A stretch of 64,000 nucleotides of DNA from Eubacterium sp. (GCA_017406925.1 JAFQXO010000011.1:293321-357320); one strand, 5' to 3'; shown: positions 7,858 to 17,026, numbered from the stretch's first letter. The notes: generated by a model from the letters alone, not told the origin. Program-made: numbers and translations.

Positions 7858-8709
7858 TTAATTAATCTCTAAATATTTCTTCACTTCTTCGAGTCTTCGA
7901 TACGCTTCTTTGCGGCCTTCTTGATATACTCTCTCAAGTTCGTCTGGATCTTTTTCAGTTCGTTTAATACCTAAACTTTCCTGCGGACGAATAACTAATA
8001 CTTTTCCTTCATCCTCATCTTTATTAATTCTATCAATCAACTTGTTGTAAACAATATGACGAATTTTCATTGCCTCGGCAACTTTAGGATACTTTCTAAG
8101 TTTCAGTTTTACAAGAGGAATGATTTTCGTCTTTTCTTTTCTGTACTCTCTAGGCTGGGTGAGAATGACTACATTTCTATCGTATCCTCTATCGAGCATT
8201 GGCTGGTAAGGAACTGACTCAATCATTCCACCATCTAGCATCTTATGCCCATCTACTTCCACTACTCTTGATACAACAGGAAGAGATGCCGTTGCTTGAA
8301 TCCACTTCATATCATTGGCTCCGCAATCATCACATCTGTGATAAAGCACTTCGCCCTTCTCGATATCCATCGCTCCCACATAAAATTCCATTGGATTATT
8401 TTTGTATGTCTCATAATCAAAAGGATCGTGTTTATTAGGAATATCGTAGTAACAAAACTGCACGCCATACAAATCTCCCGTCTTTATCAGAGATCTAAGA
8501 CTACAATAACGTGGGTCCTTGCTATACTTTTTGTTGTATCTCAATCCTCGCCCTATCTGTTTCGACTTAAAGTTTATACCAAAAGTCGCGCCCGCAGATA
8601 TTCCGGCCGCTCCATCAAATTCTATTCCCTCTTCCAAAAATACATCTATGACTCCACACGTGAACATTCCACGCATAGCGCCACCTTCCATAATTAATCC
8701 TTTTTTCAT
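7858..8709 (-). CDS. Patatin-like phospholipase
   Basis: The 283-residue protein has the patatin signatures. GGAMRG (residues 9-14) forms the oxyanion loop, GISAGA holds the nucleophile Ser38, and DGG (Asp159-Gly-Gly) supplies the catalytic Asp of the Ser-Asp dyad. It belongs to the bacterial YjjU/YchK-like group of cytoplasmic or membrane-associated lipid acyl hydrolases; no signal peptide is visible. It is the last gene of the seven-gene minus-strand operon, about 20 bases after the alpha/beta hydrolase gene. Its stop touches that of the convergent doc gene. The substrate is unknown. Confidence 0.88.
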   Translation of the reverse strand: MKKGLIMEGGAMRGMFTCGVIDVFLEEGIEFDGAAGISAGATFGINFKSKQIGRGLRYNKKYSKDPRYCSLRSLIKTGDLYGVQFCYYDIPNKHDPFDYETYKNNPMEFYVGAMDIEKGEVLYHRCDDCGANDMKWIQATASLPVVSRVVEVDGHKMLDGGMIESVPYQPMLDRGYDRNVVILTQPREYRKEKTKIIPLVKLKLRKYPKVAEAMKIRHIVYNKLIDRINKDEDEGKVLVIRPQESLGIKRTEKDPDELERVYQEGRKEAYRRLEEVKKYLEIN

Positions 8710-8729
8710 CTTAAATTTCGTTTTCCTTT

Positions 8730-9527
8730 TTATTTATTAAAAAATTTTAATATTCTTTCTTTAAAATCTGGAGCCACATCATATGCTGCATGCCCATAAT
8801 TATCATAAAGATAAGTCTCGAAATCTTTTCGTTCTCCCAGTTTGTTTTTCATTTGTTCGATTCCATCTGCTCCGAATATTTTATCATCCCTTGAACCAAT
8901 AGTTAACATTGGACATTTTATTTTTTCTAAATCATCTGTCACATCAAAGCCTTTGATGCCTTCGGCAATAACTATGAAATGCTCTAGGTCATTGTCTGTC
9001 ACACTTTTTGATGTTTCGACTAATGTATTTTTCAGTTGTTCAAATAAGCTTTCTGGATAAATCATTTTTCCAAAGTCTAAATATAGGTTTGTCGCTTCTT
9101 TGTTCTTCCCAATCAGTATCCAGTTTTCAATAATTTTGTACTGTTCATCTGTAACATGCGGAGTGCTAGATGCCACAATAAGTTTCTTTACAAGTTCAGG
9201 ATGATTGATTGCTATCTCTAGAGAAATCATTCCTCCTTGCGACGCACCAACTAGATAGAACTGTTCAAGACCGAGTGACTTTATTGCCTCAACTGTATCT
9301 TCGGCCATCTCTCTGATGGAGTATTTTTGAGGCACCTCTTTTCTGCGGTCAAAAAGATAAATAGTAAAATCATCTGTCAGTAAACGATAAGCATCGGTTA
9401 CCATTTCTGCATAATTAGTGATGCTATCCACACTAAGACCTGGAAGCATCACTAAGTCTTTTTTGCCATGACCAAATTTATTGTATTCCATTGTGAAATC
9501 TTTACATTCGACTTTTCCTATTTCCAT
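8730..9527 (-). CDS. Alpha/beta-fold hydrolase
   Basis: This 265-residue protein has the alpha/beta hydrolase plan: an LPGLSVDS oxyanion loop near residue 28, the nucleophile elbow GASQGG (Ser96), an acid in IGSRDDKIFG, and the catalytic His in NYGHAAYD near the C terminus. It has no signal peptide. The start is 2 bases before the stop of the AlkD-like gene, so the two are co-transcribed. The family covers esterases, lipases and C-C hydrolases; nothing here defines the substrate. A lipid-related role alongside the following patatin is possible but speculative. Confidence 0.85.
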   Translation of the reverse strand: MEIGKVECKDFTMEYNKFGHGKKDLVMLPGLSVDSITNYAEMVTDAYRLLTDDFTIYLFDRRKEVPQKYSIREMAEDTVEAIKSLGLEQFYLVGASQGGMISLEIAINHPELVKKLIVASSTPHVTDEQYKIIENWILIGKNKEATNLYLDFGKMIYPESLFEQLKNTLVETSKSVTDNDLEHFIVIAEGIKGFDVTDDLEKIKCPMLTIGSRDDKIFGADGIEQMKNKLGERKDFETYLYDNYGHAAYDVAPDFKERILKFFNK

Positions 9528-9529
9528 AC

Positions 9530-10219
9530 TTACTTTTTGATTTTAAGCGTTCTCAAATAATCCTTTTGTTCTTTCGTTATGCGATTGCTTTCGATGGACT
9601 TTTGGATTGCTTTGTTGTGCGTCCAAGAGTCTAATTTTTTATTCTCGATAAACGGAATAATATCATCCCACTGTTTTGCGAGAGCTGTCGCAAAGTACCA
9701 AGCAATCATCATGTTTACGTAGTATTCATCTGAGCGAACTTTGGCAACTAATCTAGGATACTTTAACTCAAAGGCATCATCCAAGTAATGTTCCAAAAGC
9801 ATTCCAATTCCGAAACGCTTGGTGTATGTTTCATCTGATGCAATCCATTCTCTTATATGTTTGTATAAATCTTTTAAATTCTTTTTAAAAACTTTAGGCG
9901 ATAGTTGATCGCAAGTTGCCCAGTTATCAACATATGGCAAAAACTTTTCAACTTCTTCCACCGCTCTATCATAGTCTTTCATTCCAGACACAATAAAAGC
10001 ATGGAGTTGATTCATGTCAAAATACTTGTGAGGAAGATCGTTTAAAAAAACATCAATATCCTCTCTCTTTGACATTTGTTTTGCCAGTTTTCTAGAATCA
10101 GGAGTTCTCACACCTATAATAGTTTTCTCATCTACTGTAGGCATCAACTTCTTGTGAAAGTCACGATACTCCTTATCTTGCAATTTATATAATTCTTTTT
10201 CAATGTCTTTATTAATCAA
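9530..10219 (-). CDS. DNA alkylation repair protein, AlkD-like HEAT-repeat family
   Basis: The 229-residue, all-helical protein resembles AlkD DNA glycosylases, which remove N3- and N7-alkylpurines without base flipping. Visible family features are GVRTPDSRKLAKQM near residue 36, YVDNWATCDQLSPKVF (97-111) with the Trp/Asp pair characteristic of the active-site cleft, and several HEAT-like helix pairs. It overlaps the preceding YjbR-MGMT gene by 8 bases, so two alkylation-damage functions are translationally linked. Some family members lack glycosylase activity, so activity is likely but not certain. Confidence 0.85.
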   Translation of the reverse strand: MINKDIEKELYKLQDKEYRDFHKKLMPTVDEKTIIGVRTPDSRKLAKQMSKREDIDVFLNDLPHKYFDMNQLHAFIVSGMKDYDRAVEEVEKFLPYVDNWATCDQLSPKVFKKNLKDLYKHIREWIASDETYTKRFGIGMLLEHYLDDAFELKYPRLVAKVRSDEYYVNMMIAWYFATALAKQWDDIIPFIENKKLDSWTHNKAIQKSIESNRITKEQKDYLRTLKIKK

Positions 10220-10841
10220 AATTTCTCCATAAATATTTATCTAAATCTACTTTACTATTTTCTACTTCTATTCCATCTTCTCTCAAAAGTTTTTCTTGGG
10301 TGCCTTCTCCGAAGGCAAAATTTGCTGGAAGTTCTCCTTTTGCGTTGACCACTCTGAAGCACGGAATGTTTTCTGGGTCAGGATTGTTGTGCAATGCATT
10401 TCCCACTGCTCTACACATTTGGGGGTTGCCAGCTAGTTCTGCCACGAGACCATAAGTTGCAACCTTGCCCTTGGGAATAGTTTTTACTACCTCATAAATT
10501 CTTTTTGTAGGAGAATCTGTCACGAGATCATAACTCTCGGCAATCATCTTCTTTACATCCTTGTCTGGAATGCTTCCATCAAGAATAATGGTGTTCCAAT
10601 GCTCTTTGTTTTGATGATAACCTGGCGTTACTGACTCATATGCTTTACGCCAAAATTCTCGCCATGCCGGATCTACTTTAACATTCAAGCAAATGTATCC
10701 GCCTCTTTCGTATGTCCACAAAAAAGCTTTTTTACTTCCTTTGACTCTAACTAACTGCCAGTTTGGATCATGAAAAGGCGCCTCCTGATAAGTATCAGGA
10801 AATGACAATCCGTATTTAAGTGCTTGCTCTCTCGTCTTCAT
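10212..10841 (-). CDS. YjbR/MmcQ domain fused to an O6-alkylguanine-DNA alkyltransferase-like domain
   Basis: Residues 1-~110 match the YjbR/MmcQ DNA-binding-like fold (YGLSFPDTYQEAPFHDPNW, then LNVKVDPAW, then HWNTIIL). Residues ~112-190 match the MGMT C-terminal domain: IPKGKVATYGLVAELAG is the helix-turn-helix, CRAVGNAL includes the arginine finger, and IPCFRVV holds the would-be alkyl-acceptor Cys161. Canonical MGMT has PCHRV; here His is replaced by Phe, while ATL proteins lose the Cys itself. The protein may therefore be a weak or altered alkyltransferase, or a damage sensor. Overlap with the AlkD-like gene supports a repair role. The Ada N-terminal domains are absent. Confidence 0.85.
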   Translation of the reverse strand: MKTREQALKYGLSFPDTYQEAPFHDPNWQLVRVKGSKKAFLWTYERGGYICLNVKVDPAWREFWRKAYESVTPGYHQNKEHWNTIILDGSIPDKDVKKMIAESYDLVTDSPTKRIYEVVKTIPKGKVATYGLVAELAGNPQMCRAVGNALHNNPDPENIPCFRVVNAKGELPANFAFGEGTQEKLLREDGIEVENSKVDLDKYLWRNFD

Positions 10842-10842
10842 C

Positions 10843-11490
10843 TTATTTCCTTATCGAATCCATAGATACAGGGAATTCAAAATATGTTTCTGGATATGGT
10901 TCGTCCTTCAATGTAAAATGCCACCACTCAGTATCAATTGGCTCAAAGCCACCATCCATCATCAACTTTTGAAGAATCTTTCTGTTGTGATACTGCTCTT
11001 CAGTTATATCTTCATAGTCTGGATGTGAGATTTCATCGAAATAATCAAACGGACTTCCCATGTCGAGTTCTTTACCAGTGTCCATATCAACTAAAGTTAA
11101 ATCAACAGTGCTTCCTCTACTATGACTAGACTGCGATGCGATATAACCTTTTTTAAATAAATCGTGTTTATCAATATCTGGGTAGAAAAATGTCTTCATC
11201 TTTTGGTCCAAATCTTCAATCTCCCAAAGTACAAAATGCTTCACTGCTTTCGCAGGTCTGTACGCATCAAAAATCTTCAAGCGATACCCTTGCACGTTTG
11301 CAATATTGGCTACATCCTTAAGAGCCCTAGCCGCTTCCTTTGTCAGAAGTGATATAGGCTCTTCGTAACCGTCTATTCTCTCACCTACAAAATTGTAAGT
11401 TGAAAAATATCTAATTTCTTGAATAATTCCTGGCACATAGTCGGACAATAAAACAAATCCTGAACTATCCATTGTTATGTCTGGTGTCAT
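10843..11490 (-). CDS. VanX-like D-alanyl-D-alanine dipeptidase
   Basis: The 215-residue zinc peptidase of the M15D family hydrolyses D-Ala-D-Ala. All VanX catalytic residues can be aligned with a constant offset of 7: Arg78 (AYRP), His123 and Asp130 (SSHSRGSTVD), Glu188 and His191 (EWWHF). There is no signal peptide, so it acts in the cytoplasm. It sits between rlmD (11 bases upstream) and the YjbR-MGMT gene (1-base gap), not with vanH/vanA. It more likely recycles or regulates D-Ala-D-Ala, or has a broader dipeptidase role, than confers glycopeptide resistance. Confidence 0.88.
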   Translation of the reverse strand: MTPDITMDSSGFVLLSDYVPGIIQEIRYFSTYNFVGERIDGYEEPISLLTKEAARALKDVANIANVQGYRLKIFDAYRPAKAVKHFVLWEIEDLDQKMKTFFYPDIDKHDLFKKGYIASQSSHSRGSTVDLTLVDMDTGKELDMGSPFDYFDEISHPDYEDITEEQYHNRKILQKLMMDGGFEPIDTEWWHFTLKDEPYPETYFEFPVSMDSIRK

Positions 11491-11501
11491 TTACTCCTCC
11501 A

Positions 11502-12893
11502 TTATTGCTTTTCCATCAACACTACCGTTTCCACATGCACTGTCTGTGGAAACATGTCGACTGGTGTCATTTCCTTCATTCTATATCCGCTCATCGACAA
11601 TAAACTAATGTCGCGTGCAAGTGTTGCGCTGTCGCAACTAACATACACGATGCGTTCTGGGTTCATTTCTATCATTGTTTTTAAGAGTTTCATGTCGCAG
11701 CCCTTACGAGGTGGATCAACCACTATCACATCTGGCTTGCATCCTTCCGCGTCCGGATTCTCGCTGAAATATTTCGGCACGATATCCTCCGCTGCTCCTT
11801 CGAGAAACTCAACATTGCCGATGCCGTTTATCTCGGCGTTAATCTTTGCATCCGATACGGCATCAGGCACAATCTCAACTCCGATGACTTTCTTTGCGTC
11901 TTGTGCAAGGAACAAAGATATTGTTCCTATTCCGCTATACAAATCCCAAATAATTTCTTTTCCTGTTAAGTCTGCATACTCGAGCGCCTTTCTATAAAGT
12001 AGCTCAGTCGAGTAAGGGTTAACCTGATAGAATGACTGTGGCGAAATTCTAAACTTCACCTCGTCCATATAATCTTCAATGTAACCAGGACCGTATAGTT
12101 GATTCGTATGTAATCCCATAATTACATTGTTTCTCTCTTTGTTTATATTTACTGAAATATCACACACTCCAGGTATTTCCAATAATCTTTGTGTGAGATA
12201 CTCTGCATTCGGAATCTCATTTCCATTGATAACTATGCAGACACTTACCTGTTTCGTCTTCTCTCCAATTCTGATCAGCACATGTCTTACTAATCCAGAA
12301 TGGCTTTCCTCGTCATAAGGTTCTATACCCTGAACTTCCATGAATGTCTTGATAGTTTCCATGACCTTTGCGTTTACATCTACACCATCAGGACATATTC
12401 CAAGTTTACAATCACCCGATTCTATAATCGAATGCGTTCTTCCTGCGTAGAAACCATAAACTATATTGCCGTCGGCATTTTTACCAACTGGAAACTGTGC
12501 TTTATTTCGATAGTTGAGAGTTTTAGGCGAAGCGATAATCGGATGCATTTCTATCTGGCACGAATCCAATCCGCCAATTCGCTTTATATTGTTGTAGACT
12601 TTCGCCTCCTTGAACTGCAACTGAGTCTCATAGTCCATTGCCTGCAATTGGCATCCGCCACACTGTCTTGCAACCTCGCAAATAGGCTCAACTCTATGCT
12701 TCGAAGGCGTAATTACCTCGAGAAGTTTCGCAAATGCATAGTTCTTCTTCGTCTTCATAATCTTCACGCGCACTTCATCGCCGATAATTGCGTCCTTTAT
12801 AAAGAGGGTAAAGCCTGTAACTTTGCCTATACCCTCTCCGTTAGTTCCCACATCTGTAATTGTCACTACAAGTTCATCGTTTTTCTGATACAT
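11502..12893 (-). CDS. rlmD: 23S rRNA (uracil-5-)-methyltransferase, RumA/RlmD family
   Basis: This 463-residue enzyme transfers a methyl group from SAM to C5 of a uracil in 23S rRNA. It begins with a TRAM RNA-binding domain (residues 1-60), followed by Fe-S cluster cysteines C72, C78 and C81 (CEVARQCGGCQ) and a fourth in SGDCKLG. The SAM-binding region contains DLYSGIGTISLFLA, the DPPRKGCD motif follows, and the nucleophilic Cys lies in YVSCDS. The Firmicutes RlmCD enzymes of this family modify U747 and U1939; which site applies here is not visible. Its start codon directly follows the stop of the upstream YhaM-like gene. Confidence 0.92.
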   Translation of the reverse strand: MYQKNDELVVTITDVGTNGEGIGKVTGFTLFIKDAIIGDEVRVKIMKTKKNYAFAKLLEVITPSKHRVEPICEVARQCGGCQLQAMDYETQLQFKEAKVYNNIKRIGGLDSCQIEMHPIIASPKTLNYRNKAQFPVGKNADGNIVYGFYAGRTHSIIESGDCKLGICPDGVDVNAKVMETIKTFMEVQGIEPYDEESHSGLVRHVLIRIGEKTKQVSVCIVINGNEIPNAEYLTQRLLEIPGVCDISVNINKERNNVIMGLHTNQLYGPGYIEDYMDEVKFRISPQSFYQVNPYSTELLYRKALEYADLTGKEIIWDLYSGIGTISLFLAQDAKKVIGVEIVPDAVSDAKINAEINGIGNVEFLEGAAEDIVPKYFSENPDAEGCKPDVIVVDPPRKGCDMKLLKTMIEMNPERIVYVSCDSATLARDISLLSMSGYRMKEMTPVDMFPQTVHVETVVLMEKQ

Positions 12894-13841
12894 CTATTCC
12901 GTAGTCTTTCTAATATTTGAATCCATTGCTCTGTTAAAGCCCATCCAACCGTCAGCATTCTGTGGTGTGCCTTCGGCAAGAGCTTTACGCATAATCTCAA
13001 ACTTTGCATCTGTGTTGTCAGCAAAGTTGAGAGCCAACGCCTCGATAAGCGCTGGTTTTTTAGGCGAACCAAACTCATACTCTCCGTGATGTGCGAGAAT
13101 ACAGTGATCTAACTCACGCATCTTCACTCTTGGAAAGTCTGGAATGGTTTTTACCTTTGCGTTTACCATCTCTACTCCGATAACGATATGTCCAAGCAAG
13201 TTGCCAGCATCCGTGTAATCGTTTTCTGGAAAATCTGATAGTTCCACTGTCTTTCCTATGTCGTGGCAGATCGCTGCTGTTATCAGCAAACTTCTATTGA
13301 TGTAATCATACTGTTTGCAATAAAAGTCGCACATCTGTGTAACTTGCAATGTATGTTCTAAAAGTCCACCTATATATCCGTGATGCATAGATTTCGCCGC
13401 TGAAGATTTCTTGAACTTCGCCACGAACTCTTCATCGTCAAAAAATGCTTTTAGCAATGTCTTGTAATCTGCATCTTCCACGCTATCGATAAAACCTTGA
13501 AGTTCAGACATCATTGCCTCGGCATCCTTCTCGGTCGATGGCATATAATCTGCTTCATTTATGAAGTTAGCCTCCACTTTTCTAGCGCGAGCAACCTTCA
13601 TCTGAAGTTGATTGTTGAAAGAAGTCATCTCTCCTGACACTTCCACGTAATCTCCAGCCTCGAATTCCTCAATTCCAGCATCGTCTGGCTCCCAAATTTT
13701 GGCATTCATCTCGCCAGTTTTATCCTGCAAAGTCAGGTTCAGATATTTCTTGCCGTTCTTCGTAGTCAACTCCGCTTTTGTTTTGCAAAAATAAACATCT
13801 GAAACTGCGTCATTCTCTTTTATATCCTTGATAAATCTCAT
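12894..13841 (-). CDS. yhaM: 3'-5' exoribonuclease, YhaM family (OB fold plus HD domain)
   Basis: The 315-residue protein has an N-terminal OB-fold nucleic-acid-binding domain (residues 1-~100, with DKTGEMNAKIWEPD and VSGEMTSFNNQLQMKV). It is followed by an HD phosphohydrolase domain carrying HHGYIGGLLEHTLQV, the AAICHDIGK His-Asp pair and DHCILAHHGE. This is the YhaM arrangement, an exonuclease acting on RNA and single-stranded DNA from the 3' end. It is the first gene of the seven-gene operon running to 7858, behind a promoter near 13881-13909. The length matches the family. Confidence 0.9.
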   Translation of the reverse strand: MRFIKDIKENDAVSDVYFCKTKAELTTKNGKKYLNLTLQDKTGEMNAKIWEPDDAGIEEFEAGDYVEVSGEMTSFNNQLQMKVARARKVEANFINEADYMPSTEKDAEAMMSELQGFIDSVEDADYKTLLKAFFDDEEFVAKFKKSSAAKSMHHGYIGGLLEHTLQVTQMCDFYCKQYDYINRSLLITAAICHDIGKTVELSDFPENDYTDAGNLLGHIVIGVEMVNAKVKTIPDFPRVKMRELDHCILAHHGEYEFGSPKKPALIEALALNFADNTDAKFEIMRKALAEGTPQNADGWMGFNRAMDSNIRKTTE

Positions 13842-13880
13842 CTTTTCCTCCGTGAAATCTTTACCTCGTCATTAATCTTT

Positions 13881-13909
13881 ATTATAATTGATTAAGTAGT
13901 TGTTTACAA
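13881..13909 (-). promoter_or_regulatory. Promoter of the yhaM-rlmD operon
   Basis: On the minus strand TTGTAA (13909-13904) is followed after 17 bases by TATAAT (13886-13881), about 40 bases before the yhaM start. The -35 part sits inside an imperfect palindrome (AGTAGTT...AACTACT, 13895-13919) shared with the divergent mutS2 upstream region, which may be an operator. Confidence 0.6.
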
Positions 13910-13936
13910 CAAAACTACTGTTTTAAAGGGCATTTT

Positions 13937-16306
13937 ATGAATACTAAAGTCGAAAATACACTAGAATTTAATAAAATTATTGAGATGCTGACTGAGAAGG
14001 CTGGATCGAGTCTCGGCCAGCAACTTTGTCGCGATTTGAAGCCGATGGATGACATTTCGGCTATTAAAGAAGCACAAAATTATACTTCTGATGCCTTGGC
14101 ACGCATAGCGCGCCGCGGCAATTTAGGTTTTACTGGACTTTTGGATGTCAGCGAATCACTGGCTAGATTGGAAATCGGCTCAACACTCGGTTCTGGGGAA
14201 CTTTTACAGATTAGTTCTATCCTAAAAGTAGCTTCAGATGCTCTTAAATATGTAAAAGACGAGGATGATGATGTCGAACCTGATACTCTCACTCCTCTTT
14301 TTGAGAAAATCGAGCCTTTGACTTTTGTCAAATCAAGCATCGATAAAGCTATTATCGCTGAGGATGAAATCGCAGATGACGCCTCGACGAATTTAAAAAA
14401 TATTAGAAGACAAATGAAGATTGCGGGTGACCGCATACATACACAGTTGAACTCTCTTGTAAATTCGAAGGCTGGACAAGATTACTTGCAAGATTCGATT
14501 ATCACTATGCGAGACGGCAGATATTGTGTTCCCGTGAAACAAGAGCATCGCGCTCAAATTCCAGGCGTGGTTCACGATCAGTCATCGACTGGTTCAACTG
14601 TTTTTGTGGAACCTTCAGCTGTTGTCGATTTGAATAATAAACTTCACGACTTATCAGCAAAAGAGGCTGACGAAATTCAAGTTATCCTCGCAAATTTAAG
14701 TCTTGAGTGTTCTGAGCATATCGAGGAGATTAAGCGAAATATCGCCATTATGTCTGAACTCGATTTTATCTTTGCCAAAGGCATGCTCGCCAAAGAAATG
14801 AAAGCTACTGCTCCTGAATTAAATGAACATGGGCAGATTGATATTAAGCAGGGAAGGCATCCTCTTTTGGATACGGAGACTGTCGTTCCTATAGATGTGA
14901 GACTCGGTAAGGACTTTACGCTTCTGGTTGTGACTGGTCCTAATACCGGTGGTAAAACTGTCTCCCTTAAGACGGTCGGACTTCTCACTCTAATGGGACA
15001 GTCTGGACTTCTCATCCCTGCAGATATTGGAAGTAAACTTGGCGTGTTCAAGGAAATGTTCGCTGATATCGGTGATGAACAGAGCATCGAGCAAAGTCTC
15101 AGTACTTTCTCATCGCATATGGTTAACACAGTGGATATTCTTTCCCAAGCGGATGAAAATAGCCTTGTGCTCTTTGACGAGTTGGGTGCTGGAACGGATC
15201 CTATCGAGGGTGCTGCTTTGGGTATTTCGATTCTCACCAATTTAAAAGAACGTGGTTGTCGCATCATGGCAACTACTCATTATAGTGAACTTAAACTTTA
15301 CGCTCTCGAGACTGATGGAGTTCAAAACGCTAGTTGCGAATTTAATGTAGATACACTTAAACCTACATACAGACTCTTGATTGGGCTTCCAGGAAAGAGT
15401 AATGCGTTCGCCATTTCTAGTAAACTTGGTCTCGATGACTCGATTATCGACGATGCTAAATCTAGAATAGATTCTGAGGACGAGCAGTTCGAGGATGTAT
15501 TGGCTCAAATCGAGAAACAACGAATTCAGATTGAGAAAGATCAGGAAACTATCAAGGTTTACAAGTCTCAGATTTCTTCTCTCAAGGAAGATTATGAGAA
15601 GCGAAAAGAAAAATTGCTCAATCAGCGCGAACGTATCATTGGCGAAGCCAAGGAAGAGGCTTCTGCTATACTTAAGAAGGCTAAAACTACAGCCGATGAG
15701 GCTATTCGAAATATAAATAAACATGGCGCAAGCGCCAATGTCAGCGAGATGGAAAAGTCGCGCAGTATGTTGAACGCTGGTTTGAAGGAAACTTCCACTC
15801 AGGGCATCAAGCGTGATGTCCAGACACGTGAATATAAGCCATCAGATTTTCAAATTGGTACTGGAGTTAAGGTTCTCAGTATGAATCTCGAGGGAACTGT
15901 CTCTTCTCTCCCTAATGAGAAGGGCGATATGAAAGTTCAGATGGGTATTTTGAATTCGATAGTAAATATCAAAGATGTTGAGATTCTCGATGAACTAGAT
16001 ATCAAGGCCCCAGGAATGACTCACACTTCTTCTGGCAAAATTCAGATGGACAAGAAAAAAGATATCACGATGGAGATTAATCTGATTGGCAAAAATACTG
16101 ACGATGCATTAAATGAACTTGAAAAATATCTAGATGATGCTTACATCGCCAAACTCCCACAAGTAAGAATCATCCACGGTAAGGGAACTGGTACTCTGCG
16201 CAAAGCTGTGCAGAATTATTTAAAGAAATCTAATCTAATTGATTCATATAGAGATGGTGCGCAGGGCGAAGGTGGCTCTGGCGCTACTATTGCCATTTTC
16301 AAATAG
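13937..16306 (+). CDS. mutS2: MutS2 family ATPase/endonuclease
   Basis: The 789-residue protein has the full MutS2 plan. It has an N-terminal MutS core without the mismatch-recognition domain, an ATPase with Walker A GPNTGGKT near residue 335 and Walker B LVLFDELGAGTD, a long coiled coil (about 510-600), and a C-terminal Smr nuclease domain with the IIHGKGTGTLR motif and an LDSYRDG-like end. MutS2 proteins suppress recombination or act on collided ribosomes; which applies here is not visible. It is divergent from yhaM and runs straight into a two-component system, with 9 bases between mutS2 and the regulator gene. Confidence 0.95.
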   Translation: MNTKVENTLEFNKIIEMLTEKAGSSLGQQLCRDLKPMDDISAIKEAQNYTSDALARIARRGNLGFTGLLDVSESLARLEIGSTLGSGELLQISSILKVASDALKYVKDEDDDVEPDTLTPLFEKIEPLTFVKSSIDKAIIAEDEIADDASTNLKNIRRQMKIAGDRIHTQLNSLVNSKAGQDYLQDSIITMRDGRYCVPVKQEHRAQIPGVVHDQSSTGSTVFVEPSAVVDLNNKLHDLSAKEADEIQVILANLSLECSEHIEEIKRNIAIMSELDFIFAKGMLAKEMKATAPELNEHGQIDIKQGRHPLLDTETVVPIDVRLGKDFTLLVVTGPNTGGKTVSLKTVGLLTLMGQSGLLIPADIGSKLGVFKEMFADIGDEQSIEQSLSTFSSHMVNTVDILSQADENSLVLFDELGAGTDPIEGAALGISILTNLKERGCRIMATTHYSELKLYALETDGVQNASCEFNVDTLKPTYRLLIGLPGKSNAFAISSKLGLDDSIIDDAKSRIDSEDEQFEDVLAQIEKQRIQIEKDQETIKVYKSQISSLKEDYEKRKEKLLNQRERIIGEAKEEASAILKKAKTTADEAIRNINKHGASANVSEMEKSRSMLNAGLKETSTQGIKRDVQTREYKPSDFQIGTGVKVLSMNLEGTVSSLPNEKGDMKVQMGILNSIVNIKDVEILDELDIKAPGMTHTSSGKIQMDKKKDITMEINLIGKNTDDALNELEKYLDDAYIAKLPQVRIIHGKGTGTLRKAVQNYLKKSNLIDSYRDGAQGEGGSGATIAIFK

Positions 16307-16315
16307 GAGGTCCTT

Positions 16316-17017
16316 ATGGCAGACAAACAAAAAATTCTTATAGTAGATGACGATGAGAATATCGCAAATCTGATTTCGTTATATCTCACGAAAGAATGCT
16401 TTGATACGCGCATTGAACATGACGGTCCAGCTGCACTAGAAGCATTCAAGGAGTACGATCCAGATTTAATATTGCTAGACATCATGCTTCCAGGTATGGA
16501 TGGATACGAAGTATGTCGCCAGATACGCACTACTTCTAAAGTTCCTATCATTATGCTTTCAGCAAAGACTGAAGTATTCGATAAGGTTCTGGGACTTGAG
16601 CTTGGCGCAGATGATTATATGATTAAGCCTTTCGACTCAAAGGAACTAGTGGCCAGAGTTAAGGCTGTGCTTCGCAGATACAGTGAAAAGACTGAAGAAG
16701 CTGATACTCCATCAGACAAAGTATTGGAGTATACAGATCTTGTTATAAATCTTGCGAACTATGAAGTTTTATATAAGGGTAAGCCTGTTGAGATGACTCC
16801 TAGAGAGATAGAGTTGCTCTACTTCTTAGCGTCATCGCCTAATCAGGTTTTCACTAGAGAACAACTTTTGGAGCAAATCTGGGGTTATGACTTTGTCGGA
16901 GACACGAGAACGGTCGACGTTCACATCAAGCGTATCCGTGAGAAAATCCCTGATACTAAAGAATGGTCTATCGCTACAGTTTGGAGCGTAGGCTATAGAT
17001 TTGAGGTTCACAAATAG
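16316..17017 (+). CDS. OmpR/PhoB-family response regulator
   Basis: This 233-residue regulator has a receiver domain with the acidic pocket DDDE (residues 11-14), phosphoacceptor Asp55 (LILLDIMLPG), the switch residue in MLSAK and Lys in KPFDSKE. A winged-helix DNA-binding domain occupies about residues 135-233 (MTPREIELLYFLASSPNQVFTREQLLEQIWGYDF and RTVDVHIKRIREK). It resembles VanR/WalR-type regulators. An AGGAGGTC ribosome site lies in the short gap after mutS2, and the kinase gene follows 9 bases later, so all three can be co-transcribed. The regulated genes are unknown. Confidence 0.93.
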   Translation: MADKQKILIVDDDENIANLISLYLTKECFDTRIEHDGPAALEAFKEYDPDLILLDIMLPGMDGYEVCRQIRTTSKVPIIMLSAKTEVFDKVLGLELGADDYMIKPFDSKELVARVKAVLRRYSEKTEEADTPSDKVLEYTDLVINLANYEVLYKGKPVEMTPREIELLYFLASSPNQVFTREQLLEQIWGYDFVGDTRTVDVHIKRIREKIPDTKEWSIATVWSVGYRFEVHK

Positions 17018-17026
17018 GAGTCTGAT

